This document shows, one piece after another, positions 19,401 through 28,860 of a stretch of DNA of 42,266 nucleotides. The position numbers and the translations under genes were made by a program. Position 1 is the stretch's first letter; every line of letters begins with the position of its first letter. Origin of the DNA: Bacteroidaceae bacterium (lineage in GTDB: Bacteria; Bacteroidota; Bacteroidia; Bacteroidales; Bacteroidaceae); assembly GCA_024398405.1 (NCBI GenBank), contig JAKSJE010000008.1:1-42266 (forward strand), in the 5' to 3' direction. The notes under the pieces are model-generated. The model did no database searches, was not told where the DNA came from, and worked only from the letters and a program-made list of their open reading frames with translations.

Positions 19401-19817
19401 CAGATCGTCAACATGGCCCGACTGAACAACGAGGCTATGCGTGACAACAAGAACCAGAGCCAGGCCGTCTCATGGCGTTGGCGCAAGAACGGTGATGACA
19501 CGTGGATTCCGCGTGCCATGAACGCAAGCCTCGGAGTCAGCTCATACAACTCTCTCGGTAGCGACCGCTACGTCGAGGATGGTGACTACCTACGTCTCCA
19601 GTACGCACAGCTCAACTACAACTTCGACGCGAAGACACTCAAGCCAATCGGTGTCAAGAGCCTACGTCTGTCACTCTCCGCACAGAACATCTTCTGTCTT
19701 ACCAAATACACAGGTATCGACCCGGAAGTCGGCTACGGCACATGGGGAGTTTGCTACGACAACAACAAGACTCCTCGAAGCAAGCAGTTCACTTTAAGTA
19801 TTAACCTTGGATTCTAA
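16419..19817 (+). CDS. SusC/RagA family TonB-linked outer membrane protein
   Basis: A TonB-dependent outer-membrane transporter of 1132 residues. A signal peptide ending at LFAQ is followed by a carboxypeptidase-regulatory-like domain (about 25-95, DIISGNVSDD, FNGNFSFQC). The plug domain follows (about 115-260), with LQGKIAGLDI, SMRLRGVSTING, PLIVVDGNIFD and the SusC signature DAAASAIWGARGANGVLEITTKRG in its C-terminal part. The remainder is the 22-strand barrel, ending in QFTLSINLGF. The partner is the SusD protein encoded 16 bp downstream; together they would import a large glycan or peptide ligand. No STN signalling domain is present, so a direct sigma/anti-sigma partner is not expected. 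The substrate is unknown. Confidence 0.96.
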   Translation: MKKILFLVLAFAISTNLFAQVKPGDIISGNVSDDIDVIMSANVVEIDESKRIVAHGVTDFNGNFSFQCKNPKHKIQISYVGLETVTLPIDRKIFKIKMKSKTQIKEVTIKAKKKEIQSTGMSIPTKEISVATQTMSMEDVEGLSFTSVDEALQGKIAGLDIIANSGNLGAGTSMRLRGVSTINGSAEPLIVVDGNIFDLPDDVSQVDFNDLDNEEQFATLLSVNPEDIKEIKVLKDAAASAIWGARGANGVLEITTKRGTTGKTQINFSYRFTGKWMPEGLNMLDGDGYTMMLKEAYFNPRQSSEASDMVELNYDQSRPSYFYNFNKNTDWADEVSQFGQTHNYYITLNGGGEKAKFRISGGYDHETGTIIKQVLDRFSTRVVLDYDVSDRIRFSTNFSLTYTDNHRNYDNILGKAYNAMPNMSVMEYDETGKLTGNYYNFLPTYGSAGAVPDGYSSYYLSDMKGNGNPVANANLAWHEQSTYRISPQFNLRYKLLGKDDESHQLDLNAEVYMDIYNESNDKYFPAALTTDTWNNGSVNQTSNSEYKSLAFTNKESLIFTPHFNNENVSMQLLGRFEFSTGNGNGQNYGKNHVPTGLTSPIADGYLVSGGASSSSEWKSAAWLGSYHLGLFDSRYALDVTVRGDGSTKFGAGKKWGVFPGISGRWNISEEPFFQNAEWTKFISLLSFRPSWGRVGRAPGSEYLMYNKYADFGTYGSNGQFMTSIAPNNLRLTDIKWETVESWNLGANINFLDDKLSFSFDYYNKKTSDLLMSGVAIPNTTGYGSLSWKNVGELKNEGWELYVNARRFIKAGKFSMDAYVNLAQNINTILEMDKTVLSSMNPDYNYSNATYLQRIQIGNAVGSIYGFRYKGVYAYDYEHSGYTKESYDTYGDNTAMAAAARGGNGTCPIARDADGNILYDAKGKPLHMYFDYDGNNYEFQGGDAIYEDINHDGQINELDIVYLGNSNPTFNGGFGLTFNYAQWSLKLSFNFRAGNQIVNMARLNNEAMRDNKNQSQAVSWRWRKNGDDTWIPRAMNASLGVSSYNSLGSDRYVEDGDYLRLQYAQLNYNFDAKTLKPIGVKSLRLSLSAQNIFCLTKYTGIDPEVGYGTWGVCYDNNKTPRSKQFTLSINLGF

Positions 19818-19833
19818 CATGGAGGATATGATT

Positions 19834-21648
19834 ATGAAAATCAAAAGAACAATCCCCGTTTTAATATCCTCAGCAATCATGCTGGGAATGACTTCCTGCG
19901 AGGACTTCCTCACCATCTTCCCTTCTGACCAGATTGTGGAAGAGGACTTCTGGGAGGACAAACGTGACCTTAACAACGTTGTCTCCGCATGCTATACGCA
20001 ACTCGCGCAAAACATGCAGAACTTCATCAACTGGGGCGAACTCCGTAGTGACAACTTCGCTTTGTCAACCGGTACCAACAATGAGAACATAAAGAACATA
20101 ATGAACGCCAATCTCCTTCCTACCAATAGCATGTTCCGCTGGACACCACTGTACATGGAGATCAACTTCTGCAATAAGATTCTCGCCCACGGACCGGAGG
20201 TGCTCGACAGTGACGAGAGCTTCTCAGTAGGTAGCTGGGACCCTATCAGGGCTGAAGCCATCACTCTGCGCGCGCTCAGCCACTTCTATCTGCTGCGTGT
20301 GTGGGGCGAGGTTCCTTACGTCACCGTTGACTACAACAACGACAGCCAGATTTTCATACTGCCTCAGTCCACTCAGGAGGCTGTGCTCGACAGCATCATA
20401 CAAGACCTCGAGAGCGTGAAGGGAGTTGCTATGGACGACTACGGCAACACCGTATGGAACAAGGGTCGCGTCACCAGGAAGGCTGTCTATGCCCTGCTCG
20501 CCGACGTCTATCTCTGGCGTGCCAGCAAGAACGCAAGTCCTGACTCTGTGGCCAAGTACGGCGACAAGTACATCGCCGACTACCAGAAGTGCATCGACTG
20601 CTGCGACTGGCTTATCAACGACATCAAGCAGGACCGTGTCGATGAACTCAACAAGACCGGGGCTGTACTCGGAGGTGTCAAGATGGAGGACCTCGAACTC
20701 GAGGACCTGCTCATTCCTAACGAGACTTCTACCACGAGGAGGTACACATCACAGTCCAACGCCTTCAAGAACATTTTCGGACGCGGCAACTCAGACGAGA
20801 GCATCTTCGAGATTCAGGTTGACGGAACCAACAACTCCAACGGAGCCACTGGCTACTTCTGGAGTCTCGACAGCAAGAAGGTAGGCACACTCACCGGTGC
20901 CGACGCTCTCTACAGCAGTATCAATCAGGGACCTAACGAGTCAGGCTCATCTGCTGTCTATTCGAAGACCGACTACCGCCGCTGGGAGAACATACGATAC
21001 GAGAAAGCCGACCAACTGGCGTTCCCTATGAACAAGTACTCCATCGAAGGCGCGTCACAGATGAACGGGGCCAACTCCGCCATGCTGCAGGACAACACAG
21101 CGACTAACTTCTCTGTTGAATACGAAGACCGCACGTCGAGCACGAACAGCTGCAACTGGATATTCTACCGACTGAGCGACGTACTGCTCATGAAGGCTGA
21201 GGCCATGTCACAACTCTATTCCGACGAGGCTAAACTCGAGGAGGCTTTCAACCTCGTACGCCTGATATTCAAGCGCTCCAATCCGTTCGCTTACGCCACG
21301 AACAACACCACGGCGAAGAACGACTCTCTCAACTTCAAGAACTTCAACACTCCTGACGGCATCGAGCATCTCGTCATGACTGAGCGTCAGCGTGAGTTCC
21401 TCGGAGAGGGCAAACGCTGGTTCGACCTCGTACGATTCGCTCAGAGAAAGGGCTCCACTCACGATATGCTCAAGACATATCTGCTTCGCAAGTACAGCGA
21501 GAACAGCAGTGCGGTCGCAGCTAAACTCAACGTGATCGAATCTCTCTTCTCGCCTATCTACACTGACGAAGTCAAGGTAAACTACCTGCTTCATCAGAAC
21601 AGTGTTTGGAACGAAAAGGAAACAACTAAAAAAACTGATGAACAATGA
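19834..21648 (+). CDS. RagB/SusD family nutrient-binding lipoprotein
   Basis: A surface lipoprotein that caps the SusC barrel and captures ligand. The ATG at 19834 is chosen over the upstream TTG at 19807, since it follows a GGAGG (19821-19825) and gives a clean lipoprotein signal (IPVLISSAIMLGMTSC, Cys22). The 604 residues include the SusD N-terminal TPR helices (DLNNVVSACYTQL, RAEAITLRALSHFYLLRVWGEVPYV) and the C-terminal NWIFYRLSDVLLMKAEAM and TERQREFLGEGKRWFDLVRF segments, all typical. Its stop overlaps the next start (ATGA). Confidence 0.95.
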   Translation: MKIKRTIPVLISSAIMLGMTSCEDFLTIFPSDQIVEEDFWEDKRDLNNVVSACYTQLAQNMQNFINWGELRSDNFALSTGTNNENIKNIMNANLLPTNSMFRWTPLYMEINFCNKILAHGPEVLDSDESFSVGSWDPIRAEAITLRALSHFYLLRVWGEVPYVTVDYNNDSQIFILPQSTQEAVLDSIIQDLESVKGVAMDDYGNTVWNKGRVTRKAVYALLADVYLWRASKNASPDSVAKYGDKYIADYQKCIDCCDWLINDIKQDRVDELNKTGAVLGGVKMEDLELEDLLIPNETSTTRRYTSQSNAFKNIFGRGNSDESIFEIQVDGTNNSNGATGYFWSLDSKKVGTLTGADALYSSINQGPNESGSSAVYSKTDYRRWENIRYEKADQLAFPMNKYSIEGASQMNGANSAMLQDNTATNFSVEYEDRTSSTNSCNWIFYRLSDVLLMKAEAMSQLYSDEAKLEEAFNLVRLIFKRSNPFAYATNNTTAKNDSLNFKNFNTPDGIEHLVMTERQREFLGEGKRWFDLVRFAQRKGSTHDMLKTYLLRKYSENSSAVAAKLNVIESLFSPIYTDEVKVNYLLHQNSVWNEKETTKKTDEQ

Positions 21649-23744
21649 GACCGAAGAACTTCCGTAATACAAAATCTGCAGCCGCGCTCCTGATAGCAGC
21701 AGTGGCGCTCCCTGCAATCGCGCTCACTTCATGCACAGAAGACATCGACGACTCCAATCTCTATACCTTCACCGGAGAGATGATGACCGATCACTTCCGC
21801 AACGAGCCTGAGACGTTCAGCAGCTACTACACGCTTATCAGCCGCGTGAGGACAAGCTCCAAGTCTGAGTCAACGATCGCACAGCTCCTTGAGGCAAGAG
21901 GACACTACACATGCTTCGCACCTACTAACGAAGCCATCGCCTTCTTCATCGACTCTCTCTATGATACAGGCGAACTCACCACCAAGGACCTCAATCAGAT
22001 TCCTGACTCTATCGCCGAGACTATCGTGTTCAACTCCATCATCGACAACCAGAGCTCACAGGCATACGCTTCCACCGACTTCTCTGTGGGCGCTCTGAGC
22101 CTCACGAACATGAAGGACCGATATGTCAGCATCTCGTTCGGAAACGACTCCACTGGTGCTACGATAATCTACGTCAACTCCAACTCCGAGGTGATCGATA
22201 AGGACATCGAGGTCGAGAACGGATACATACATACTATTAATAAGGTGTTGTCTCCTTCCACTGCCACTGTGGCCGACCTCATTCAGTCCACCGAGAACCT
22301 CAGGTACTTCGGCTACCTGCTTGGCGTCACCGGGTGGGACGCTAATCTCACTCTCTACCGTGACGAGGACTACGAACTCGACGAGCGAAAGGACGAGGAG
22401 CCTAAACGCTCCAAGGCGAACGGCGGTCACTGGAAAGGCATCTTCCCAGAGCACAGATACTTCGGATATACCGTGTTCGCTGAGACAGACTCCGTCTTCC
22501 AGGAGAAACTCGGCGGCTTCGCCAACGAGAAGGAGTTCCTCGACAAACTCATGGCATTCGTCAAGGAGAACGCTTTCTATTACGACAACACGAGCTATGG
22601 CACTGACTACACAAACCCGGACAATGCCATCAACCAGTTCGTGGCATACCACCTGCTCCCTGAGCGACTCATCTGGAGCCGGATGGTGGTTTTCTCCAAC
22701 GAGAAAGGGTACTCCAACGAGTCTCCTAACGACGGAAGCGGATACTCCGTCAACGTATGGGACTACTACGAGACCATGGGCTACCACCGCAGAAGCCTCA
22801 AGATCACAGGCATACGAAACGGAAAACGTCTCAACCGACACTCCATCATGAACCTCTCCACATACAAGGAGAAGGAGGCGGACATACCTGGCATCAACAT
22901 CAACCCTACCAATGGTGGATTCGACAACAACGCCATGAACGGCTACTACTACACCATTGACGACATCCTCCTCTGGACCGACCAGGTGCCTAAGCGCGTC
23001 CTCAACGAACGTATGCGCTATGACGTATGCGCTCTCCTGCCGGAGCTCATGACCAACAACTGCCGACGCACCGGCGACTCAAACCACCGCGGATGGTACT
23101 TCCTCCAGGATTACTTCCAGGCTAAGAACGGCGGCTCAGGCTGCATTCCGTACATCTCCAACGAGACGGACTTCTGCTACCTGACCAACACTCAGAACGC
23201 ACACAGCGGAGGATGGCTCAACTACCAGGCTGACGAGTTCAATATCTCAGGCTCATACGACTTCACGTTAAAACTGCCTCCGGTTCCTTACACCGGCACA
23301 TACGAGATACGCTACGGCATGAACAACAACAACGTGCGTGGTATGGCGCAGATCTATCTCGGGACAAACCCTAACAACCTGCCTGCTGTAGGTATTCCTA
23401 TCGACCTCCGCACCGGATACAGCGACAACAGCAAGTCCATCGGATGGGTCAAGGACTCCGACCTCGGCAACGACGACGCCATCGAGGAGAACGAGAAGAC
23501 GCTACGCAACAACGAATACCTCAAGGGACCTAAGTACTTCTATCCGTCACCTACGGCTTCCGGACGTGACTTCCCTCTGTGTCTCCGACGCATCATCTTC
23601 CGAGGACAACTCGAGGAGGGAAAGACCTACTTCATCAGGTTCAAGTCAGTGCTCAAGAGCGCTAACACAGAGTTCTTCTTTGACTACCTCGAGTTCGTTC
23701 CTAAGACTGTTTACAACGGTGAGGAACCTGAGGACAAATGGTAA
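21645..23744 (+). CDS. Fasciclin-domain lipoprotein with C-terminal beta-sandwich
   Basis: A 699-residue lipoprotein (lipobox near IALTSC, Cys30, then TEDIDD, acidic). A FAS1 domain is clear at about 45-205: YYTLISRVR, STIAQLLEARGHYTCFAPTN and GYIHTINKVLSPS. A second FAS1-like unit spans about 208-460 (FGYTVFAETDSVF, NGYYYTIDDILLW). The C-terminal 170 residues (about 520-690) look like a jelly-roll module: YEIRYGMNNNN, GKTYFIRFKSVL and EFFFDYLEFVP. This might bind a carbohydrate, which is an inference. The start overlaps the SusD stop by four bases, indicating translational coupling. Confidence 0.82.
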   Translation: MRPKNFRNTKSAAALLIAAVALPAIALTSCTEDIDDSNLYTFTGEMMTDHFRNEPETFSSYYTLISRVRTSSKSESTIAQLLEARGHYTCFAPTNEAIAFFIDSLYDTGELTTKDLNQIPDSIAETIVFNSIIDNQSSQAYASTDFSVGALSLTNMKDRYVSISFGNDSTGATIIYVNSNSEVIDKDIEVENGYIHTINKVLSPSTATVADLIQSTENLRYFGYLLGVTGWDANLTLYRDEDYELDERKDEEPKRSKANGGHWKGIFPEHRYFGYTVFAETDSVFQEKLGGFANEKEFLDKLMAFVKENAFYYDNTSYGTDYTNPDNAINQFVAYHLLPERLIWSRMVVFSNEKGYSNESPNDGSGYSVNVWDYYETMGYHRRSLKITGIRNGKRLNRHSIMNLSTYKEKEADIPGININPTNGGFDNNAMNGYYYTIDDILLWTDQVPKRVLNERMRYDVCALLPELMTNNCRRTGDSNHRGWYFLQDYFQAKNGGSGCIPYISNETDFCYLTNTQNAHSGGWLNYQADEFNISGSYDFTLKLPPVPYTGTYEIRYGMNNNNVRGMAQIYLGTNPNNLPAVGIPIDLRTGYSDNSKSIGWVKDSDLGNDDAIEENEKTLRNNEYLKGPKYFYPSPTASGRDFPLCLRRIIFRGQLEEGKTYFIRFKSVLKSANTEFFFDYLEFVPKTVYNGEEPEDKW

Positions 23745-23771
23745 TCGGGCATAAACTAAAATAACAAGATT

Positions 23772-25520
23772 ATGAAAAATATAACAAACAGAATCCCCGT
23801 CCTTCTGTCAGCATTGATTTTGCTGGCGTTCGCATCATGCCAGGATGACCATTTCGACACCAATGCTGATGTCACCGCGCGTCTCACCATCTGGCAGCAG
23901 ATCAAGCAGAACAAGCAACTCTCTGAGTTCGCCTACCTGCTGGAGAACACGCACTATTCCAAGTCGGAGAACACACCGACAAAGACCACATACGCACAAC
24001 TCCTCGACCATGAGCAGGTGTTCACGGTGTGGGCGCCTGTCAACGGGTCGTTCAACTTCGAACTCTACAAGTCCCTCCTCGAGAGCGGCTCCGTCGAGAA
24101 AGCCTACAGGGTCGAGAACGAGCTTATTCGGAACAGCATGGCAAGGTTCAGCTTCGTCCTCAACGGGTCATGGGACAAGAAGGAGATCAACCTCTTCAAC
24201 GACAAGACCACGGACTTCGTCTATGAGGATGCCACCATCGGAGGCGTCAAACTGACACAGAGGAACATCGGATGCACGAACGGTACTCTCCACATCACTG
24301 AGAACTCAATCCCGTTCCGCGCCAACCTCTACGAGGTGCTCGCCACTCTCGAGAACTGCGACTCCATATACCGATTCATCAAGGGGTACGAGAAGTATGA
24401 GTTCGATGAGCGCTCCAGCACTCAGGGACCTACAGTGCTCGGAAACATCACATGGGTGGACTCTGTCACTCACCTGTCCAACGAGTACTTCTGGTCCATG
24501 GGCGCATACCTCAACCGCGAGGACAGCCTCTATGCCATGATCGTGCCTGACAACGATGCCTGGAACAGCATCATCGAAAAGACACGCACATACTACAACT
24601 TCTTGCCTGAATACACACAGACCGTCACATCCGTCGATGCTGAGGGCAATGAGAACACCGAGAAAATCACGACGACATTCACGCCTGAGGAACTCGACTC
24701 CATGCTCAACCTCTGCAGCAAGAACGCCATCTGCAACAACCTCGTCTTCAACGCGCGCTACCAGTTCAAGGAGTTCGACCCTTACCGTCCTTGGGACTGC
24801 GACTCTCTCCAGAGCACCGTCGGAAACCGCTTCAAGGTGCCGTTCGTAGAACCGCTCTTCGCCGGAGTCAGCACTCCGCATACGGCCAGCAACGGATATG
24901 CCTACGTCGTCAACCAGTTCAACTTCAGACCACAGGACACTTGGGCCAAGAAGAAAGACCTCGAGGCTGAGTACGGTAGCGTCATCGAGAGCTACTCTCA
25001 GTGCTCACCGTCAAGCTACACCGGCACGTTCGAACGAAACGACTCAATCATCAAGTACTCCGTGCTGCGTACCATCCAGAAGTCAAGCTCCGTCAATCCT
25101 GACGTCACATTCAAGATCACGAACACTCTCTCTTGCAAGTACGACATCTACCTCGTCATGGCATGGAACAAGAACGCTGAGAGACCTGCGCTCTTCAAGG
25201 CTACACTGTCCTACCACGACGGCAAGAAGGCCGCTGCCACAAGCAAGGTGCTCGAGTCTTCTGAGGCCGACTCGCTACACTACGGCGGGAAGAACCTGTT
25301 CAAGAACTGCCCACCTGTGACTGACTCTCTCGGAAACGTCATACAGGTCACTGACACCATACCTCTCGCAAAGGACTTCGAACTGCCTGTATGCTACTAT
25401 GGCATCGATAAGGCTTACGTCACCCTCAAGGTCGCTTCAACCATCACATCCAAGCAGACTTCTACTTATTCCCGTGAGATGTGGATTGACAAGATACTTT
25501 TTGTAGCAAAAGAAAACTGA
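23772..25520 (+). CDS. Fasciclin-like lipoprotein with C-terminal beta-sandwich
   Basis: A 582-residue lipoprotein; the signal NRIPVLLSALILLAFASC ends at Cys23 and QDDHFD follows. One FAS1 unit (about 35-190) is recognisable from LSEFAYLLENTHY, YAQLLDHEQVFTVWAPVNGSF and GTLHITENSIPFRANLYEVL. A second divergent unit follows (about 195-385: YLNREDSLYAMIVPDNDAW, ASNGYAYVVNQF). The last 160 residues resemble the C-terminal jelly-roll of the previous protein and end in REMWIDKILFVAKEN. It is probably a paralogue of the neighbouring FAS1 gene. It lies 27 bp after that gene and 16 bp before the second SusC. Confidence 0.78.
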   Translation: MKNITNRIPVLLSALILLAFASCQDDHFDTNADVTARLTIWQQIKQNKQLSEFAYLLENTHYSKSENTPTKTTYAQLLDHEQVFTVWAPVNGSFNFELYKSLLESGSVEKAYRVENELIRNSMARFSFVLNGSWDKKEINLFNDKTTDFVYEDATIGGVKLTQRNIGCTNGTLHITENSIPFRANLYEVLATLENCDSIYRFIKGYEKYEFDERSSTQGPTVLGNITWVDSVTHLSNEYFWSMGAYLNREDSLYAMIVPDNDAWNSIIEKTRTYYNFLPEYTQTVTSVDAEGNENTEKITTTFTPEELDSMLNLCSKNAICNNLVFNARYQFKEFDPYRPWDCDSLQSTVGNRFKVPFVEPLFAGVSTPHTASNGYAYVVNQFNFRPQDTWAKKKDLEAEYGSVIESYSQCSPSSYTGTFERNDSIIKYSVLRTIQKSSSVNPDVTFKITNTLSCKYDIYLVMAWNKNAERPALFKATLSYHDGKKAAATSKVLESSEADSLHYGGKNLFKNCPPVTDSLGNVIQVTDTIPLAKDFELPVCYYGIDKAYVTLKVASTITSKQTSTYSREMWIDKILFVAKEN

Positions 25521-25536
25521 TAAGGAGGAAACAGAT

Positions 25537-28500
25537 ATGAAAAAGAATATAATCAGAATCCCCGTTATTATGACCTCGGCAATGTTCTTGCTGAGTTCCG
25601 CCCCGCTCTTCGCTCAGGATGCTGAGGAGGAGGTCGAGGAAGTGCAGGCTCCGGTCCGTAAGGCCAAACCTGCTCCGGTCTATGAGATGAAGGAAGTTTC
25701 CGGCAAGGTCATCGACGCCGCTACCAAAGCTCCGGTCACTGGTGTCAGGGTACAGGCCTACGGACATGAACTCTACTCGTCCATGACCGACGAGACTGGC
25801 ACCTTCTCCATGAAGGTCCCTGTCTTCATCACGTCGCTCTATGTGAGCGCTCCTGAGTACAACGACCAGCAGGTCGGATTCACTGGCTCAAAACTGCCGC
25901 AGATCGCTCTCTACAGCAGCAAATTCAATTCGTTCTATGCGCCTACCACGGCACTGACGGCACAGAAGTCAATAGCCATCGACAACTCAAGTGCCATTTC
26001 CATCGACAATGAGATCGAGAACAGGCTCGCCGGTGACATCCACTCCATCTCGCGTGGTGGCATGCCGGGACAGGGCGTGGCCATGTTCCTCAGGGGCATC
26101 AACTCCATCAACACGCTGTCACAGCCGCTCGTGGTTCTCGACGGAATCATCATGGACCTCCAACTCGACCGCACGAGCATACACGACGGATTCTTCAACA
26201 ACGTCCTCTCTGCCATCGACCCGGAGGACATAGAGTCCGTACAGGTGCTGAAGAACGGTACGTCCATCTATGGCTCACGTGGAGCTAACGGAGTGGTGGT
26301 CATCAACACCAAACGTGGGCACTCCATGGCTACGAAGATCAACGTCTCTGCTTTCGCCGGAATCGAGACCGTGCCGTCATCTGTCAAGGTACTCGACGGC
26401 AACCAGTATCGCAACTACGTCAGCGAACTCATCGGTACGACGGAGTACGGACAGGAGCACTCCACAGCAAGCAACTCCATACCGTTCCTCAACGACAACC
26501 CGGACTACTACTGGTATCCTATGTACCACAACAACACCGACTGGTCCGACGGACTCTACCGCAACGCTTTCACTCAGAACTACAAGGTGAACGTGCAGGG
26601 TGGTGACGACGTGGCTATGTACTCTCTCTCCCTCGGCTACGCCAACTCCAAGGCCACGGCGAAGAACAACGGGTTCGACCGCCTGAACATAAGGTTCAAC
26701 ACCGACATCGACCTCGTTCGGAACGTCAGCACGCAACTCGACGTAGCCTACAGCCGCACCACATACAACCTGCGCGACAACGGATGGGCTGAGCACTACG
26801 ACGAGAGCACCATCACTTCGCCTAACGTACTCGGACTCATTCAGTCTCCGTTCCTCTCGAAGTACAACTACTACACTGGCGACGACGCCAAACTCTACGA
26901 GTCGCAGGTGTATTCCGGAAAGTTCATCGACGATGACAACTACCCGTTCGACTTCGCGTCACGCTACGGAAACAACGTGGCTCTCGCCAATCCTTACTGG
27001 ATTCTCGAGAACGGTGAGGCGGTCAACAAGAACAACCAGGAGGTGACTCAGTTCAACCTCAACGTCATGCCGAGATGGGACATCAACTCACACCTCTACA
27101 TCTCCGACCGGTTCGCCTATCAGCTCAACCGCGCCAGCGAGAAGTACTACCTGCCTGAGGCCGGTACACCGGTGCACAACCTCGAGGGACTTGGCGACGT
27201 GACAAGCATCAAGAAGAGCCTCTTCGACAAGGAGACCTCGCTCTACAACGACCTGCGTATCAACTGGCACGCTAACTACGGAAAGCACGACGTGGCTGCT
27301 TTCGGAGGATTCCGATATACGTCCAACTCGTTCACCGACTCCTACATGACCGGCTACAACGGCGGTTCCGACAAGATGCCTGACAACAAGGGCTCTGACA
27401 AGTTCCGCACCGTGTATGGAACCGACGACGCTTGGCGTAACATGTCATACTACGCGCAGGCTGACTACTCGTTCATGAACAAGTACTTCGCTGAGGTGAC
27501 AGTCGCTGCCGACGCTTCCTCACGATTCGGCTCCGAGACCTCGGGCGGTGTCAAGTTGTTCGGCGTGGCTTGGGGACTCTTCCCGTCCGTACAGGCTGGA
27601 TGGGTGCTCACCAACGAACCGTGGCTCGCTAAGGTCAAGGGCATCGACTACCTCAAGCTTACTGCAGGATTCGACGTGTCCGGCAACGACGGTGTCGATT
27701 ACTCTGCAAGCAGCACATACTTCCAGGCCACTCCGTACCTCAAGGACGCCATAGGACTGCAACTCATGAACATCGAGAACCCGGAGATCCAGTGGGAGAC
27801 CACAAAACGCTGGAACTTCGCTCTCGACGGCTCTTTCCTCAACAACCGTCTCCAGGCTGGTATCGACTTCTATGTCTCCAACACCGACAACCTCCTCACG
27901 CAGATGTCAGTCAACTACATGGCGGGTCTGCGTCGCTACTGGTGCAACGACGGGGCGCTCCGCAACATCGGCGTCGAGACCAACATCAACGCCATACTCG
28001 TCAACGGAAAGGACTTCAAGTGGCAACTCGGTGCTACGCTCGGACACTACAAGAACGAGGTCACTGCACTGCCAGAGACTGACTACACTACTTCCATCTA
28101 CAGCGGAGAGGTGCTCACGTCAGTAGGCAACCCGGTGGGACTCTTCTACGGCTACAAGACCGACGGGGTCTTCGCTTCTGAGAGTGAGGCTTCCACGGCT
28201 TTCGCCGGCGACTACCTCAGATACCCTACAGGAATACAGAGCAGACCGTACAACGCATTCCATGCCGGCGACGTACATTTCATCGACCAGAACGGCGACG
28301 GAATCATCGACGCTGCTGACAAGACCGTCATCGGCGACCCTAACCCGGACATCTACGGAAACATATTCACTAACTTCGCATACAAGCACTGGTCGCTCGA
28401 CGTGACATTCAAGTACTCGCTCGGCAACGACATCTACAACTACCAGCGCCGTCAGCTCGAGAGCGTCAACACGTTCTTCAACCAGAGCGCGGCGGTACTC

Positions 28501-28842
28501 AACAGATGGACCACTGAGGGACAAGTCACCGACGTGCCGCGCGCTTGCGCTACGACAAGCGAGGAGTGGGTCAACAACGAACGTTTCTCTGACCGTTGGA
28601 TCGAGGACGGCAGCTTCCTCAAACTCAAGAAGGTGAGACTGTCATACAGCCTGCCGCTCACGCTCTCTTGGATACAGGGTATCACCGTATGGGGTGAGGC
28701 GAACAACCTGTTCGTCGTCAGTCCTTACACCGGCAAGGACCCTGAGACAAGCGTCAGCAACAACGTCCTCTACCAGGGCATCGACGCGGGTCTCCTCCCT
28801 CAGAACCGCAGCTTCAACCTCGGAGTAAAGATCAACTTGTAA
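25537..28842 (+). CDS. SusC/RagA family TonB-linked outer membrane protein (second)
   Basis: A second SusC of 1101 residues. The signal peptide (IIRIPVIMTSAMFLLSS, ending LFAQ) is followed by an unusual acidic/proline stretch (DAEEEVEEVQAPVRKAKPAP). Then come a carboxypeptidase-like domain (EVSGKVIDAATKAPVTGVRV) and a plug with GMPGQGVAMFLRGINSIN, PLVVLDGIIMD and the signature GTSIYGSRGANGVVVINTKRG. The barrel ends RSFNLGVKINL. A strong AAGGAGGAA lies at 25522-25530. It is quite different in sequence from the first SusC, so the two pairs probably do not bind the same ligand region. Its SusD follows 18 bp later. Confidence 0.96.
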   Translation: MKKNIIRIPVIMTSAMFLLSSAPLFAQDAEEEVEEVQAPVRKAKPAPVYEMKEVSGKVIDAATKAPVTGVRVQAYGHELYSSMTDETGTFSMKVPVFITSLYVSAPEYNDQQVGFTGSKLPQIALYSSKFNSFYAPTTALTAQKSIAIDNSSAISIDNEIENRLAGDIHSISRGGMPGQGVAMFLRGINSINTLSQPLVVLDGIIMDLQLDRTSIHDGFFNNVLSAIDPEDIESVQVLKNGTSIYGSRGANGVVVINTKRGHSMATKINVSAFAGIETVPSSVKVLDGNQYRNYVSELIGTTEYGQEHSTASNSIPFLNDNPDYYWYPMYHNNTDWSDGLYRNAFTQNYKVNVQGGDDVAMYSLSLGYANSKATAKNNGFDRLNIRFNTDIDLVRNVSTQLDVAYSRTTYNLRDNGWAEHYDESTITSPNVLGLIQSPFLSKYNYYTGDDAKLYESQVYSGKFIDDDNYPFDFASRYGNNVALANPYWILENGEAVNKNNQEVTQFNLNVMPRWDINSHLYISDRFAYQLNRASEKYYLPEAGTPVHNLEGLGDVTSIKKSLFDKETSLYNDLRINWHANYGKHDVAAFGGFRYTSNSFTDSYMTGYNGGSDKMPDNKGSDKFRTVYGTDDAWRNMSYYAQADYSFMNKYFAEVTVAADASSRFGSETSGGVKLFGVAWGLFPSVQAGWVLTNEPWLAKVKGIDYLKLTAGFDVSGNDGVDYSASSTYFQATPYLKDAIGLQLMNIENPEIQWETTKRWNFALDGSFLNNRLQAGIDFYVSNTDNLLTQMSVNYMAGLRRYWCNDGALRNIGVETNINAILVNGKDFKWQLGATLGHYKNEVTALPETDYTTSIYSGEVLTSVGNPVGLFYGYKTDGVFASESEASTAFAGDYLRYPTGIQSRPYNAFHAGDVHFIDQNGDGIIDAADKTVIGDPNPDIYGNIFTNFAYKHWSLDVTFKYSLGNDIYNYQRRQLESVNTFFNQSAAVLNRWTTEGQVTDVPRACATTSEEWVNNERFSDRWIEDGSFLKLKKVRLSYSLPLTLSWIQGITVWGEANNLFVVSPYTGKDPETSVSNNVLYQGIDAGLLPQNRSFNLGVKINL

Positions 28843-28860
28843 TTAAAGGAGGAAATCATT